Position numbers and translations under genes: made by a program. Under the pieces are notes generated by a model that did no database searches, was not told the origin of the DNA, and saw only the letters and a list, made by a program, of their open reading frames with translations. From Phaeoceros laevis (Eukaryota; Anthocerotophyta; Anthocerotopsida; Notothyladales): DNA of 64,000 bases. Positions 1 to 12,447 of the stretch are shown piece after piece; position 1 is the first letter of the stretch, and each line of letters begins with the position of its first letter. The stretch is taken from the NCBI GenBank assembly GCA_049999765.1, contig JBNGIQ010009228.1:158521-222520 (forward strand), written 5' to 3'.

Positions 1-42
1 GGGGCGCTTTCTGCTGCGCAGGGGCGGAGGAACCTGTCGGCC

Positions 43-3000
43 ATGGCTTCGTCACTGACGGTGCTGCAGTCGGCAGGCGCTACTCTACGAGGATCGCCTG
101 GGATGCAGTCTGCTATTCCTGAGGTCGTGAAGGTACAGAATGCCACCTCTCTGCCACAGAGAGCTGCCAGAGCGTATGGCAAGGTAGGAACTCCACTACA
201 GCGGGCGGTAGCTGTCCGAGCCGGTAAATGGAGAACAAGAGCCGTGGCTGGGTCCTCCATGCCGAGCGGGAGAGGAGAGTCATTCCAGCAGTTCGCAGGC
301 CTCAGGCAGTTAGGAGCCACGGTTAGTCGAGAGTCAAAGAAACGAGTGGAGCCATCCAGACGAAGCTTTAAGGCATCACCCCGCGCGGAGGCCGCAAGAG
401 ATGGAAGAGTAAGTTTTCTTGCTTGTAGGATGCAGTCGCATTGTTTTGCAGAATACCGGCATTTTTGGGCCTGATGACTGTAACTGAAAAGCCTGATGCA
501 AATTACGTACTTGCAGATCAACCAGGCAGAATTCACTGAACAGGCGTGGAATGCGATTCTGAGTTCTCCAGAGGTGGCAAAGGAGAGCAAACAGCAAATT
601 GTAGAAACCGAGCACTTGATGAAAGCATTGTTGGAACAAAGAAATGGTCTTGCCAGACGCATCTTTGCCAAAGCTGGTGTTGATAATACATCATTACTAC
701 AAGCCACAGATCGCTACATTCAGCGGCAACCCAAGGTATGTAGGTGAAGCTGTGTCATTATTGTTTTGGAGCTAATGTCCAACTAGCTCTGGACTGATGG
801 CCTGTCAGTATGGAAGTGGAAGTCAAGTGCTTTGTTCAAGTATTGCCTCTGCCCGATGCAGGTGATTGGTGATAACAGTGGTTCAATGCTTGGACGAGAT
901 CTAGAAGGACTTATTGACAGAGCGCGAAACCACAAGAAGGAAATGGGAGACTCGTTCGTGTCTGTGGAGCATCTGGTCCTGGGGTTCAATCAAGATAAGC
1001 GCTTTGGTCAGCAACTGTTCAAGGAATTCCAGCTCGCTCCAAAGGCGTTGAATGCTGCTATCGAGGCCATTCGAGGAACACAGAAAGTTGTAGATCAAGG
1101 TACCTCGTCGTTCACATGTAATGACTGGGGAGCTTTCTGGTCACTTCGTCCTGTTGGCTCATCAAGATGTCATATTGTGGAATTCAGATCCTGAAGGAAA
1201 GTACGAGGCTTTGGAGAAGTACGGAAAGGATTTGACAGAGATGGCAAGGCAGGGTAAACTTGATCCTGTTATTGGCAGAGATGATGAGATCCGAAGGTCC
1301 ATTCAAATTCTCTCTAGAAGGACAAAAAACAATCCAGTCCTTATTGGAGAGCCGGGAGTTGGGAAAACAGCAATTTCTGAAGGGTAGGTTCTCAGATGTA
1401 TTGTGAGAAGCTGGTATGCGATGCAATTGAGTGTTTGATCAATATGCAATTGTTTGATTTGTTTCTTGGCTCAGATTGTACAGAGAGTTCTGAATCTCCT
1501 GTGTATGCCTTTACAGATTAGCACAAAGGATTGTGCAGGGCGATGTCCCTCAAGCTTTAATAAACCGAAAGGTAGTTCTCATGCTATGGAGAAAACCATG
1601 GATTTTGTATGCAGCTGTTGCTCGTCAAGGATGATATTCCTACATTGTATGACAGGCCACGGAGGTCATGCCAGTTCCTCATAGAGGTGTTCTGTGTGTT
1701 CTGTGTGGCAGCTCATCTCCCTTGACATGGGCGCTCTTATTGCTGGTGCCAAATTTCGGGGAGAATTTGAGGATCGACTCAAGGCTGTTCTGAAGGAAGT
1801 TACAGATTCGGATGGGCAGATCATCTTGTTCATTGACGAGATTCACACCGTTGTTGGTGCAGGTGCGCTGGCTTACTGTATTCCGTGTGAGTTTGTTGTG
1901 CAAACTTTGGGCACCTAACTTGCTGTCATCCTGCGTACTGATGATACCACTTGACGATGTAGGTGCAACTAGTGGTGCTATGGATGCTGGTAACCTGCTG
2001 AAACCAATGCTGGGTCGTGGGGAACTTCGTTGCATTGGTGCAACTACACTGGATGAGTATCGAAAGTATATAGAGAAGGACCCTGCCCTGGAAAGGAGGT
2101 TCCAGCAGGTTTATGTAGATCAGCCTACTGTAGAAGATACTGTTTCAATATTGCGAGGCTTACGAGAGCGGTATGAGCTGCATCATGGGGTGAGAATATC
2201 AGACAATGCACTAGTGGAAGCTGCAATGTTGGCAGACCGTTATATCAGTGACCGATTCCTTCCTGACAAAGGTACCGCTAATGTTGCCGGGCAACTGTGT
2301 ATCCTGCACTCCTGCAATGGTACTCCTGCTGTGACTTTATTGCTATGTATGACACAGATCGGCTTGTTTCTTTGTGCAGCAATTGACCTAGTGGATGAGG
2401 CAGCTGCCAAATTGAAGATGGAGATCACCTCGAAGCCAACTTCACTCGACGAGGTCGACCGTGCAGTGCTTAAACTGGAGATGGAAAGACTATCTGTGGT
2501 TAATGATACTGACAAAGCATCGAAGGATCGTCTAACAAGGCTGGAGACGGAGCTGGATGCCCTGAAACAAAGGCAGAAGGAGCTCACGGATCAATGGGAG
2601 CATGAAAAGTCTGTGATGACTCGTATTCAGTCCATCAAAGAGGAGGTGCGAGGTTTTTGGTTTTTGAATTGCGCTGGTGCTTTCGCTCTAGGCATAACGG
2701 TGAAGTCACTTGGGCTTTCCTGTTTCTGACTTTGCTGTAAAACTCTTGCGAACTTGCAGGTGGATAGAGTGAACATCGAAATTCAGCAAGCAGAGCGTGA
2801 CTATGATCTCAATCGTGCAGCTGAGCTGAAATATGGTAGTCTTATGGCTCTTCAACGTCAGCTGGAAGCTGCTGAGAAGGCCCTCGATGACTACCAAAAC
2901 ACTGGAAAGTCTATGCTACGTGAGGAAGTCACCGGAAATGATATTGCTGAGATTGTGAGCAAGTGGACAGGAATTCCTGTATCCAGGTTGCAGCAGTCTG

Positions 3001-4157
3001 AGCGTGAGAAGCTCCTTCATCTTGATGATGAGCTGCATAAGAGGGTTGTGGGTCAAGACCCTGCCGTCACTTCTGTTGCAGAAGCAATTCAAAGGTCCAG
3101 AGCTGGTCTCTCTGATCCGAACCGTCCGATTGCAAGCTTTATGTTCATGGGCCCTACTGGGGTTGGAAAGACCGAGCTAGCAAAGACTCTGGCAGGGTAC
3201 CTCTTCAATACAGAGGAGGCACTAGTGAGAATCGACATGAGTGAGTACATGGAAAAGCATGCAGTTTCCCGGTTAGTTGGTGCTCCTCCAGGGTATGTTG
3301 GATATGAGGAAGGTGGGCAGCTCACCGAGGCTGTCCGGAGGAGGCCTTATTCTGTAGTGCTGTTTGATGAGATTGAAAAGGCTCACTCAGATGTCTTCAA
3401 TATCTTCCTCCAGATTTTAGATGATGGACGGGTTACTGATTCACAGGGGCGAAAAGTAAGCTTCACCAACACTGTCCTCATAATGACCTCCAATGTTGGC
3501 TCAGAGTATGTGATCAACGCAGATGGAGACTCAGCTGAGCAAACTTATGAGGCAATCAAGTCACGTGTGCTGATGGCTGCAAGGAGAACTTTCCGCCCCG
3601 AATTCATGAATAGGGTTGACGAGTACATTGTGTTCCAACCGTTGAGCAGAGAACAGATTAACACCATCGTGAGATTACAGGTAATGTACTCCAGTTTCTG
3701 TTCTACAATCCTTGGACTCACCAGCATCAGAAATATTGAGCCCAGGTGATGTATGAGATGTCTCTCATTCTTACCCGCTACTGTTTCTCTGGTTTTGCAG
3801 CTCACGCGTGTGCAACAGAGGCTGAAGGATCGTAAGATTGTGCTTAAAGTGACAGACAGTGCAGTGCAACTGCTAGGAAATCTTGGATACGACCCAAATT
3901 ATGGTGCAAGGCCCGTGAAGCGTGTTATTCAACAGAACGTTGAAAACGAATTGGCGAGAGGTATTCTCAGAGGAAGTTTCAAGGAAGATGATGTCATACT
4001 GGTGGACGCAGAGGTGACAGCAGCCGCTGGCAGCCTTCCACAACAAAAGCTGACATTCAAGAGCATGCAACCACCGGTGGGCGACGTGATAGATGCAGAA
4101 GTAATATCTTCTCAAGAATCTGACGGGGCCGAGCCATTCGCTTTTGCTCAAAGTTGA
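43..4157 (+). CDS. CLPB3: Chloroplast-type ClpB/Hsp100 disaggregase
   Basis: Ten exons: 43-408, 517-735, 862-1099, 1188-1383, 1517-1571, 1712-1862, 1963-2271, 2380-2645, 2760-3680 and 3801-4157. They join in phase to a protein of about 1025 residues. An N-terminal extension of about 120 residues, rich in Ser, Arg and Ala, looks like a plastid transit peptide. It is followed by the double Clp-N repeat. NBD1 has Walker A GEPGVGKT near residue 330 and Walker B ILFIDE near 397. A coiled-coil middle domain spans about 515-640. NBD2 has Walker A GPTGVGKT near 731 and Walker B VVLFDE. The middle domain separates it from ClpC. Family knowledge: it is an ATP-driven hexamer that extracts proteins from aggregates together with Hsp70. 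Plastid location is inferred from the presequence; a mitochondrial ClpB is the alternative. All splice sites are GT-AG and no damage is seen. Confidence 0.96.
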
Positions 4158-4164
4158 AGATGTG

Positions 4165-4256
4165 GCAGTAGTTAAATCTGGCAATCGTTAGATCCGGCAG
4201 TCGTTACATCTGGCAGTCCTTAGATCTGGCAGTCCTTAGATCTGGCAGCCGTTGAC
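4165..4256. repeat. Short tandem repeat just after the CLPB3 stop
   Basis: About five imperfect copies of a 16-18 bp unit resembling CTGGCAGTCCTTAGAT begin within ten bases of the CLPB3 stop codon. They would lie in the 3' UTR. The last two full copies are nearly identical, suggesting recent slippage. Confidence 0.85.
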
Positions 4257-4625
4257 AAGGGGGGCCAAACTACCTCGACATTTTCGTATGTCGATTCAGG
4301 AGGATTGTTACCGTTGCCCCGCAACAGCAATCACCAGCTCTGTGAAGGCCGCAAGAATGGGTGGCCAGTAAAACAATCGCAGGCTGTGCGAACATTGTAA
4401 AATATCACGGAGGATCGTAGAGTAGAAAATTTTGTACATACTTTTGCTCTATATCGTGGAAACAACGGTGGTAGATTGTTGCCCAGGCTTCATGTTTGAT
4501 CGTCTGAACACTGCTACTTCCGTACACAGCAAAATCTTTCGCAAAATACGTGCAACTGAGTCCGCCTCGTGTTATTAAGCGCTAACTAGTAGCTTGGGAG
4601 CAGCTTCAGGTCCCCTCGGCTCGCG

Positions 4626-5870
4626 ATGTCGGTAAGCAACTAGGCAACTTCTAGCGTCTATGGGCGTTGCGGATTGCATTGCATTCATCATTGACATGTA
4701 TGTTGCGGTTTCAGATCACAACCTACAATGGAAGCGCTGTGGTGGCGATGGTCGGCAAGGACTGTTTCGCAATTGCTAGCGATCGAAGATTAGGTGTACA
4801 GTTCCAGACCATCGCCACCGACTTCCAACGTATTTTCAAGATACATGACAAGCTCTACATCGGCTTGTCTGGCCTTGCAACCGATGTGCAAACACTGTGA
4901 GTCAGTTGTCTGTCTGCTTGCTGTTTTGTCCGTTCTAGGGTTGGAGCAGGCCCTGAGCTGTGCTTTGCAGGCATCAGAGACTTCAATTTCGCCACAAACT
5001 CTACCAATTGCGAGAGGAGAGGGACATGAGACCGGAAACTTTTGCCAGTCTTGTTTCCGCCATATTGTACGAGAAGAGGTATAGGCTTGGAGTTGGTCTG
5101 CTCCGGTTCAGTGCGGGCTGCAGAGCTGGTTTTACGGAAACCCGACCTCATGTTTTATATACTGGTGTAGGTTTGGACCCTACTTCGCCGAGCCTGTCAT
5201 CGCTGGATTAAGCTCAGATGGGAAGCCTTTCATTTGCACCATGGACTTGATTGGAGCCAAGTAAATTCTCTTCTGCCGTCAGTTTTGAGCTCACAGGTGT
5301 GGTTTTCTGACCTCAAGTTTTTTGGGACATGTTGCTCTACTGAGCTTAGTACGTGTGCTTGCGTTTGCAGGCAATTGTCTGAAGATTTTGTGGTGTCAGG
5401 CACTGCCTCTGAATCATTATATGGAGCCTGTGAGTCCATGTACAAACCGGACATGGTACTGGCATAGTCTTACCCATCGAATTCCCGTTCGATCTTGTTC
5501 CTCTTAGATCTGAGGCTTCAGAATATCGTTCTACTCCAGTGAACTTGGTATGCAGTTTTCTGACATACTCTCTCGATCTTGTATTTCTCAAACTTCTACG
5601 TGGTGACTACATCCAGGGACCAGAGGAGCTGTTTGAGACCATTTCCCAGGCATTACTCTCCTCTGTGGACAGAGATTGTGTGAGTGGCTGGGGAGGAATC
5701 GTCTACGTAGTGTGAGCTCACTGCCGTGCATTGTGTGCAGTTTCTCTGGAGCTGAATTTGTTTGGTGGATTGTATGCCTGACTGTGGTATGTGCCTTTTG
5801 TTGCAACTTGGCTGAGTGCAGAACTCAGGATGAGGTGACAGTAAGGACTCTAAAGGGGCGAATGGATTGA
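4626..5870 (+). CDS. PBC1: 20S proteasome subunit beta type-3
   Basis: Seven exons: 4626-4631, 4715-4896, 4971-5078, 5171-5260, 5371-5455, 5617-5711 and 5822-5870. They give exactly 204 residues, the length of plant PBC1. The first exon codes only Met-Ser. Diagnostic stretches include [20 protein letters not shown], the [14 protein letters not shown] helix, the [14 protein letters not shown] segment and the C-terminal LKGRMD. Beta-3 sits in the inner rings of the core particle and lacks the N-terminal catalytic threonine. It is therefore structural, shaping the neighbouring active sites. Six short introns (about 74-110 nt, one about 160) all have GT-AG ends. The start follows from the conserved length and from the phase of the tiny first exon. 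Confidence 0.97.
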
Positions 5871-6781
5871 TCGGGGCTTGTCACGTTGCGTGTAAGTTCT
5901 CCAGTGGATAAGGATCAGGACAGGACACCGTTACTATTCCATTCAAGGGGCAAGAACCTTCTTGTCTCGCACATTTTTGGGAAACGAACCTGCTTTTCAA
6001 GCTTAGATTGACATTGAGCATCAGTCAGGCCACTCCCTGGCAAGTTCCGGATTTGCCAGGCAGCGTAGGTGTGGCATTCAGATGATTGTGATGAAGTTTG
6101 TGGCATCGGCTTGGACTACGTGGTGGTTCCTTGTCTGCCGAACAATTCATTTCACAGTAATTTGGGATGTGGGCTGGTCCAGTGCCAACAAACAAAGCAG
6201 CATGCTGTAGAGCTTTTGCATGAGCCCTTTTTCAAATTCGCCGTACTAGCCTTGATCAAGGTGGCAAAAACATACACCTCCATTCGCAGCATTGGCAATA
6301 ATATATAGTTGGGGTCCCCGAAACGTTAACCTCATTCTGCAATTGTGTCACTCGGTTGTTCACGGAAGTCATCATATCCAGCACGCGCTTTGTGTGCCTC
6401 TCCGTCATCACGGTTTGCTCCAATTTTTCCACAAAAGGGGTTCCTGTACCAGCACGGCGACATGAGGGAGAACCTTGTGTGTGAGGTGGAGAACACAAGC
6501 AAACAATCCGGAGGGCATCCTGGATGCTGCAATTTGGTGCACCCCTAAAGGGCTAACGATACCGCTTGGCCATATGGAGGTTATAATTAGGGTGAACAAT
6601 CTCACGCCGCATGTAAGTTGTCGTTGAATGGATCGTGTTATTTCGACCCACTTGGGAACGACGTGTTCGCCGGGGACGGCCCAGCTGTCAAATGTGTGAG
6701 GAGCAGCCACCACAGTTGGTGGTTGCCATGTAGCTCCCAAGTCTTGGCAGCTTTGCTTGCTCTGCAATTGAAGCGGTATCC
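5871..6781. other. Intergenic, PBC1 to polyphenol oxidase
   Basis: About 0.9 kb with only short ORFs that show no recognisable family, no codon continuity and no RNA gene. It probably holds the PBC1 3' UTR and the polyphenol oxidase promoter. Confidence 0.6.
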
Positions 6782-8438
6782 ATGAGGAGGGCGATGCTTA
6801 GCCTAATAGTCCTAGGCCTAGCCCTATGGCTGGTGCAGCTGGTGGCGGAGGTGCAGGGGGCACCCTGCAGGCCCGACTTCTCCTCCTGCGGCTTGGTCAA
6901 GCACACCGACGTGAACTGCTGCCACATCGAGGAGTTGATGCACAAGGGCAGGTACGGGCCGGCGGTGTACAAGGAATGGGCGGAGTACCTGCGGGAGAAG
7001 CCGTTGCCCGCGGCTCCCAGGCTCCGCCGAGCAGCGCACCTTGGCGCCGCCTCCAACCGCACCTACTTGCACCAGCTCAATCGAGCGTACCAGATGATGC
7101 AGGCATTGCCGGAGGACGACCCCCGCTCCATTTGGCGCCAGAACATTTTCCACTGCATGTACGGCGGGCTGGGGGTGGAGAAGCAGCTGGGCCACCCCGA
7201 CAAGGAGTACACGGTGCACACCAATTGGCTCTTCTACCCCTTCCACCGCTGGTCAGTAGATTTGTACTACTACCGCTGCCGCATTGCATTGCATCGCATC
7301 GTGCACATACATTGCGCAGTTGCATCCTTCCTGATGCAGTTGCATCCTTCGTGATGTATGTATTTATTTGCATCCTTCGTGATGTATGTATTTATTTGAG
7401 GAGGTTGACACGGTCCCATCAAGGTCCGCTTGCCCATATGTGGGCACCCGGTGGCCCCTCCTTGCCCATATGCGGGCACCCTGTGGCTGACGGGTACAGG
7501 AAAGTTTTCAAGCTAGTGACTCCCTGGCAGGTTCACCTTCTTCTATGAGCGCACCTTGGCCAAGCTGGTGGGGGACGACACCTTTGCGCTGCCATTCTGG
7601 AACTGGGACAACCACTGGCAGGCGCCCACGCAACCACTCCTCCCCAACGTCCTCCCATTCTTCATGCGCGACCCGGAGACGTTCCCGGCCCTGTACCACC
7701 AGCCGCGGGACCCCAGGCACGACCCCGGCCAGCGCCCCTAAATAGTACCGCTCGATCCGCTCCTCTACAAATCCATGGCCTACCAGCAGCCCTATCCGGA
7801 AACAGGTGACTTCAAGTGAAACAGGTGACTGCTGGCAGCTCTAGGGCTACAACTGCATTGATTCATTGATGAGGCCTGCCTGCTCTGCTGCAGACGACAT
7901 TGACGAAGTGCGGAGGAGGAACAACTACCACCTGCACGACTTCATGGTGGCCAGGTCCCAGTCCGACATCTCCGCCTTCCTCTCCAAACCTATACGCGCT
8001 GGAGAGCGGACTGCCGTGCAGGGCGAGTGGGAAAACTTCGAGGCCAGAATCCATGCCAATGTCCACAACTGGGTGGGGGCCTACAGCCTGGATCTCAGGG
8101 ACTTCGGAGCCTCCTACAGGGCCGTGCTGGACCCCCTCTTCTTCCTGCACCACACCAACGTGGACCGCCTGTGGACGGTGTGGCAGGACGAGCTGAAGCG
8201 GCCCGGCTACGCGCACGATCCCGACTGGATGGAAGCCGATTTCTTCTTCTCCGACGCAAACGGCGAGTGGGTTCGCGTCACGGTGGCGGATTGCCTCGAC
8301 TGGAGACGGCTGGGAATCGTGTACGAGGAGGTGGAGAACACATGGATCAGCTATGACGGTCCTCCGCCCTCCTACCTTGAAACTACCACTAGTAGCTCCA
8401 ATTCCATGAATTCAGAATTGATTGTGAGAAAGGGCTGA
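6782..8438 (+). pseudogene. Secreted polyphenol oxidase (tyrosinase) with in-frame stop
   Basis: Three exons: 6782-7251, 7531-7805 and 7894-8438. Residues 1-26 form a signal peptide. The CuA site is visible as HCMYGG and HTNWLFYPFHRW, with HRW split by intron 1. The CuB site shows HANVHNW and FFLHHTNVDRLW. A PPO1_DWL-type segment follows (DPDWM ... DWRRLGI), but the C-terminal KFDV shielding domain is missing. Exon 2 carries an in-frame TAA at 7739-7741, between the CuA and CuB halves. Reading continues in the same frame on both sides into a good donor and exon 3. As it stands, translation would stop before the second copper site. Family role: oxidation of o-diphenols to quinones. Either a young pseudogene or one base error in the assembly. 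Confidence 0.8.
7322..7495. repeat. Direct repeats inside polyphenol oxidase intron 1
   Basis: A 28-bp unit beginning GCATCCTTCGTGATGTATG occurs twice in tandem at about 7342-7397, with a partial copy upstream. A second pair, CTTGCCCATATGNGGGCACC, occurs at about 7429 and 7462. Each copy of that pair is itself partly palindromic. Confidence 0.8.
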
Positions 8439-9054
8439 ATTCATATTGCCCCTTTCAAGAGTATTGCACTGCTCCTGACCACTGGCTACACGTATGCTGC
8501 AACATTTCTTCCTTCCTGGGCAGATTGCTTCCTTGTTTCCTACTTGTCATGTGTCATGCTAGGGGGCCCTTTGCCAAGGTGAAGACCTTCACGGCTCCAT
8601 GGAGCACAGTAAATGTAAGCGTTACCTTGGTGAATTATTCCATGTGAACATTGGAGTTGCCTTGAGGTAACAAAAAATTTCTTTTAACCTATGTCCAACC
8701 GGAGAGACAACAAGGGTGAGGGAACTAATCTCATCTGTTACTGTGGCCAGCAATCCAGTGCAGGCCTTGAAGGAAGGTGGCTTTGGCAGCTGCCACCAGT
8801 GATTCTTCAGAGACTGCAATGTTCCATCATGGCTCAGGCCTACAGCAGCACAGAATCAGATCAGTGGAGAAAGGCTTCAAAGGAGGAGTAGTCACGGAAC
8901 CTGCCAAGGAACGGTTAGTGTGCAAGCTGCAAATCCCTACAGGTATGGACTGACAGAGTCCAATGGACTCCTTCCTGCAGACACAGCATTGGTTTCACCA
9001 AGGGAAGCGGAATGGTTAGAAGATACTAGTCGTACAAGCATCCAACCAGCGTGC
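8439..9054. other. Intergenic, no gene seen
   Basis: Downstream of the polyphenol oxidase stop. Only short ORFs on both strands, none recognisable; no RNA gene seen. Confidence 0.5.
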
Positions 9055-9720
9055 TTACAGTGATACCTGTCTGCTCGTTGGTCTTCTTCTTCTCTTGGCA
9101 AAGCGTCCAAGGAGACTCCGACAAGTCTGCCTTCTCATTTGGAGTTCCTCGAGTTTGCAATGGCCGGACTTGAGCAGGTAAGCCAAATGCTCGCACCCCC
9201 TGTCAGACACAAACGCTCCATCCCCAGAAATTCTGAGCTGTCTCACACTATTGCTCCAGTATTGAGACACCAAGGCGGAGTTTAGGACCTCCACTGCCTG
9301 CTCGCCGCCGTAGGTACACTGGAAATGCGTACTCTCAACAATCTCGACCCCCCACGCGTTGGGGAGGGAGGGTGCCAAGGCGAGCGAGCAACAAGCAGAA
9401 TGAGAGTTGTTCCAAAATGACATCACCATGTGAACCACCTTCTTCTTGAACCACTCCTCCTGGGCCTAGTAGTGATTCCAACTGCGCTGTGAAGCCCTCA
9501 CGCAGCCCTCACGCACTTGCTCCAACACTGCCTCGACTTCGCGACCTGTCACATGTAGGCTTACAAAGTCCGTGGGGATGAACCCTAGGCCTTGTTGAAG
9601 AAAATGGAGCAACTTCAGGGAGAGGCGTGGGCTGAGGCTCGGCAGCAGCTTCACAATCTCACCTGCACTCATCTTCACCTCTGCAGGCAGCGGTGCCGCT
9701 GCCCAGTCCGAGATTTGCAT
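9055..9720 (-). pseudogene. Possible leucine-rich-repeat protein remnant
   Basis: On the minus strand two ORFs lie in the same frame: about 84 codons starting at 9720 and about 127 codons ending at 9055. A single TAG at 9466-9468 separates them, and the nine codons after it are also open. Before the stop the protein is helical and Leu-rich (LSPRLSLKLLHFLQQ). After it a segment resembles a ribonuclease-inhibitor-type LRR (DRGCEHLAYLL ... KLEELQM). A polypyrimidine tract in the sense direction lies just upstream of the Met at 9720. I recognise no specific family. It may be a decayed gene, or two exons of a gene whose other exons I could not find. Confidence 0.35.
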
Positions 9721-11140
9721 GTTTCACAAGGGAGGAAGAAAGAAGAGGAGGAGGAGAGGCAGAGAGATGCTGCGCCAGTGACGGCCAGAGTCCTCTATAA
9801 AAACTTAAAGCATGATAGAAATGGTCGCAAACACAGGTTCCAAGCAAGCTTACAGCGAAAACCTGCATGAGTTGGCGTCTGGAAAAGAACCAAGCAGTGA
9901 TCACGACCATGACAATGCAGGTTGCGCTGATGGCAAGGTGCTTGGTCTACAGACATGTGCCTCTTGTAAGGCTGCCTCTCCATCTTGGAACTTCAGGCTT
10001 GTTGCCCAGCAGCGGTAACTGTTGAATCTCACAGAATGCTTCCTGATCTTAGCGGTTTCCTGATCATAGATGATCTTGAAATGGCGGCCAGTACTTGAGT
10101 TTGGAAGTAACCTTGTCTTCACATTGGATGGCCTTACACACCTTTCTTTAGAACCATGAAAGTACCTTTGAGATCGGCTGTTGAACGACTAAGCATGGTT
10201 TGGCCAGTGTAAAGAATCAGTCGTCATGGGGTGACTGACTTGGGGCACCGATTCCTGCTGCTGACTAGTTAGACTAGACAGTGTGGAGCATATCCAAGCT
10301 TATTAGCGGTTATGCGTCCTACGTAAGCTCTAGAAAATGCCTAGCAAGTCCCCGACATGATGTAGTGGTTTGTTGTAGAGACACAGGTCCAGATTTGCAC
10401 TCTGCCATTTCAGTTGTGCCTAAGCATAGCGGAACTGTGCAACTGTTGTGATTTTTCTGCCTTTGCCTGCAATTTTTTAGCAGGCAGACAGAGAGGTCTA
10501 GGGGGTTACAAGTGAGGACCTACCTGTAGAGGAACTAGACTACTGTGGTACTAGTGGGTGCTTATTTTGTTTGAAATCCGATGACACAAGGGCACGAGAC
10601 AGAAGTCCTTGCCGGCCAAGAATCTACAGGACATGAGAGCCACCTCCATTATTTGCTGTTGAGAAAGGAGCTTTGGGTTCATGCAGGTCTCTTATCCAGA
10701 TGGTTGTAGTACATAATGATAACTCAGAGCAATGGCCTCTGTGCCCCTGAAACAGAAGTCAGACCCCTAGAGCTCCCTGTCTGTCTGCTAATGCAGGTGG
10801 TATGCTGCATGTTTTCAGTCGCTTCTCAGACCTGCAAATGGAGCCACTGACTTGCTATACGGGCTGGAGTTATCTTTCTCTTTCGATTTTGTCAGCTGTG
10901 ACTCTGTGAAAGAACTCCAATGCGTGCTGCTCAAAGCGAAGTTCAAGACTCTACACTCAAAGACTAGTTTGTGGTACTGCATTTCAAACGTTACAACGTT
11001 TTCTTCCCTAGCTCGATCAACAAACATCCTTCGACCTGGGGACGTTACGGATGGTCTCCATCCATCAGTCATCATCAGGCATCGCAAGGGCACCCAACGT
11101 TCTGGTGAGAGGTCGCTGCACTACACGCTTTCATGACGTA
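9721..11140. other. Intergenic, no gene seen
   Basis: About 1.4 kb without a convincing coding region. A 94-codon plus-strand ORF at 10852-11136 has no recognisable motif and I treat it as chance. No tRNA or rRNA was seen. Confidence 0.5.
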
Positions 11141-11149
11141 TCAGTACTT

Positions 11150-11290
11150 ACTGGTAGTAGTAGTAGTAGTATGGTTATGGTGTTTGCCAACTCCACCAAT
11201 GGGAATTGAACACCCCGTCAGGTATTTCAACCGGCGACCGGGAGCTCCCGTCCAGAGATTGAAGGCAACGACCGGGAGCCCCCATCCACA
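11150..11290 (-). mobile_element. Diverged copy of the (TAG)n-ended retroelement
   Basis: A (TAG)n tract at about 11155-11172 is followed by CCAACTCC and ATGGGAATTGAACA. This parallels the GACTCCACATGGGAATC core of the copies at 20.4, 40.9, 42.5 and 44.7 kb, but is more diverged. Read on the minus strand the core contains GTTCAATTCCC, close to a tRNA B box. Confidence 0.5.
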
Positions 11291-12042
11291 GTGCAACGGC
11301 TGGATGCAACAGCTTACATTGCTCCCGAGGGTCCTATCAGCACCGACCAATTGCAAGCTGTCTGATATGAGTTCCACTGTCTCCGTGAGAGATTGCATAG
11401 ATTCCCATGACGTGCTCGGATACTTTCGGATAACTAGCCTCTGTCATACATCTATAGCACATGCTGGGACTTGATCGCTGTCGCTGCTGATGTTTCGGAT
11501 GAGGAGTCTACGATGTCTGGCAGCAAAAACACCACTAGAAGAAGCGAGAGCAGATGCATCCTTTTGACAATTCAGGAAGAAAAACCAGAGCCAACAAGGT
11601 GGAAAAGCCCGAAAGCTTTGGACAAAGGCAACGAAAATTGGAGAATTCCACACCTACCAGCATTTCAAGAGTCTGCCCCTGTGGCTAATCCTAGATAGCA
11701 TCCTCCACCTTCTAGCTGCTTCCACGGAAAAGTAGTACAAAGCAAGCCAAGCAGCAAATCCCACCATACGATCACCGACCGCATGCTTCCACCTTCCACA
11801 AACCCTGAGCCATCTCTAGTGTCACATTTAAACTTGACGGCAGGCGATAATACTACAAACATCCGCAAGAACATAAGTTCCAAACCTTGTCTGAGAATGT
11901 CACATGACAGCGTCGATGGAGGGTTGAAAAAAGCAACACCCATGACTGTCAAGACTTGCACAACCGAGCAACAGGCAGCGACCAACCGACTCCTAGGGGA
12001 CAATACTGGTAGCTACCACCAGAAGAGCATCCATTGGCCAAC
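11291..12042. other. Intergenic, no gene seen
   Basis: Only short unrecognised ORFs. Probably the H2B 3' flank on its 12-kb side. Confidence 0.5.
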
Positions 12043-12447
12043 CTAGGCACTGGTGAACTTGGTCACAGCCTTGGTCCCTTCCGAGACAGCGTGCTTAGCC
12101 AGCTCGCCGGGCAAAATCAGCTTGACTGCAGTCTGGATCTCCCGGGAGGTGATGGTAGGCTTCTTGTTGTACCGCGCCAGCCGCGCCGCCTCCTGCGCCA
12201 GCTTCTCGAAGATGTCGTTGATGAAGGAGTTCATGATCCCCATGGCCTTGGACGAAATACCCGTGTCCGGATGCACCTGCTTCAGCACCTTGTAGATGTA
12301 GATCTTGTACGTCTCCACGCTCTTCTTGACCTTCTTCTTCTTGGAGCCCTCCTTGGACATGGAAGCGGGCTTCTTCTCGCCCTTGGGCTTCATCGGCTTC
12401 TTCTCCGCCTTGCTCTTGCCGGCCTTCTGCTCATCCTTTGGCGCCAT
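12043..12447 (-). CDS. Histone H2B
   Basis: Intronless, 134 residues. The first 40 or so residues are a Lys/Pro/Ala-rich tail. The histone fold follows, with plant-typical H2B stretches such as [38 protein letters not shown] and the C-terminal [20 protein letters not shown]. The conserved Lys in the last stretch is the H2B ubiquitination site in known homologues. The protein pairs with H2A in the nucleosome core. The start at 12447 gives the family length. A palindromic TTGGCCAATT (CCAAT box on either strand) lies about 35-45 bp upstream, close for a promoter element, so its role is uncertain. Confidence 0.98.
   Translation of the reverse strand: MAPKDEQKAGKSKAEKKPMKPKGEKKPASMSKEGSKKKKVKKSVETYKIYIYKVLKQVHPDTGISSKAMGIMNSFINDIFEKLAQEAARLARYNKKPTITSREIQTAVKLILPGELAKHAVSEGTKAVTKFTSA

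Noticed and set aside
6826-7548. A 240-codon plus-strand ORF overlapping polyphenol oxidase exon 1 in another frame.
   Set aside because: It runs through the intron and has Gly/Ala-rich shadow composition; the copper-site frame is the real one.
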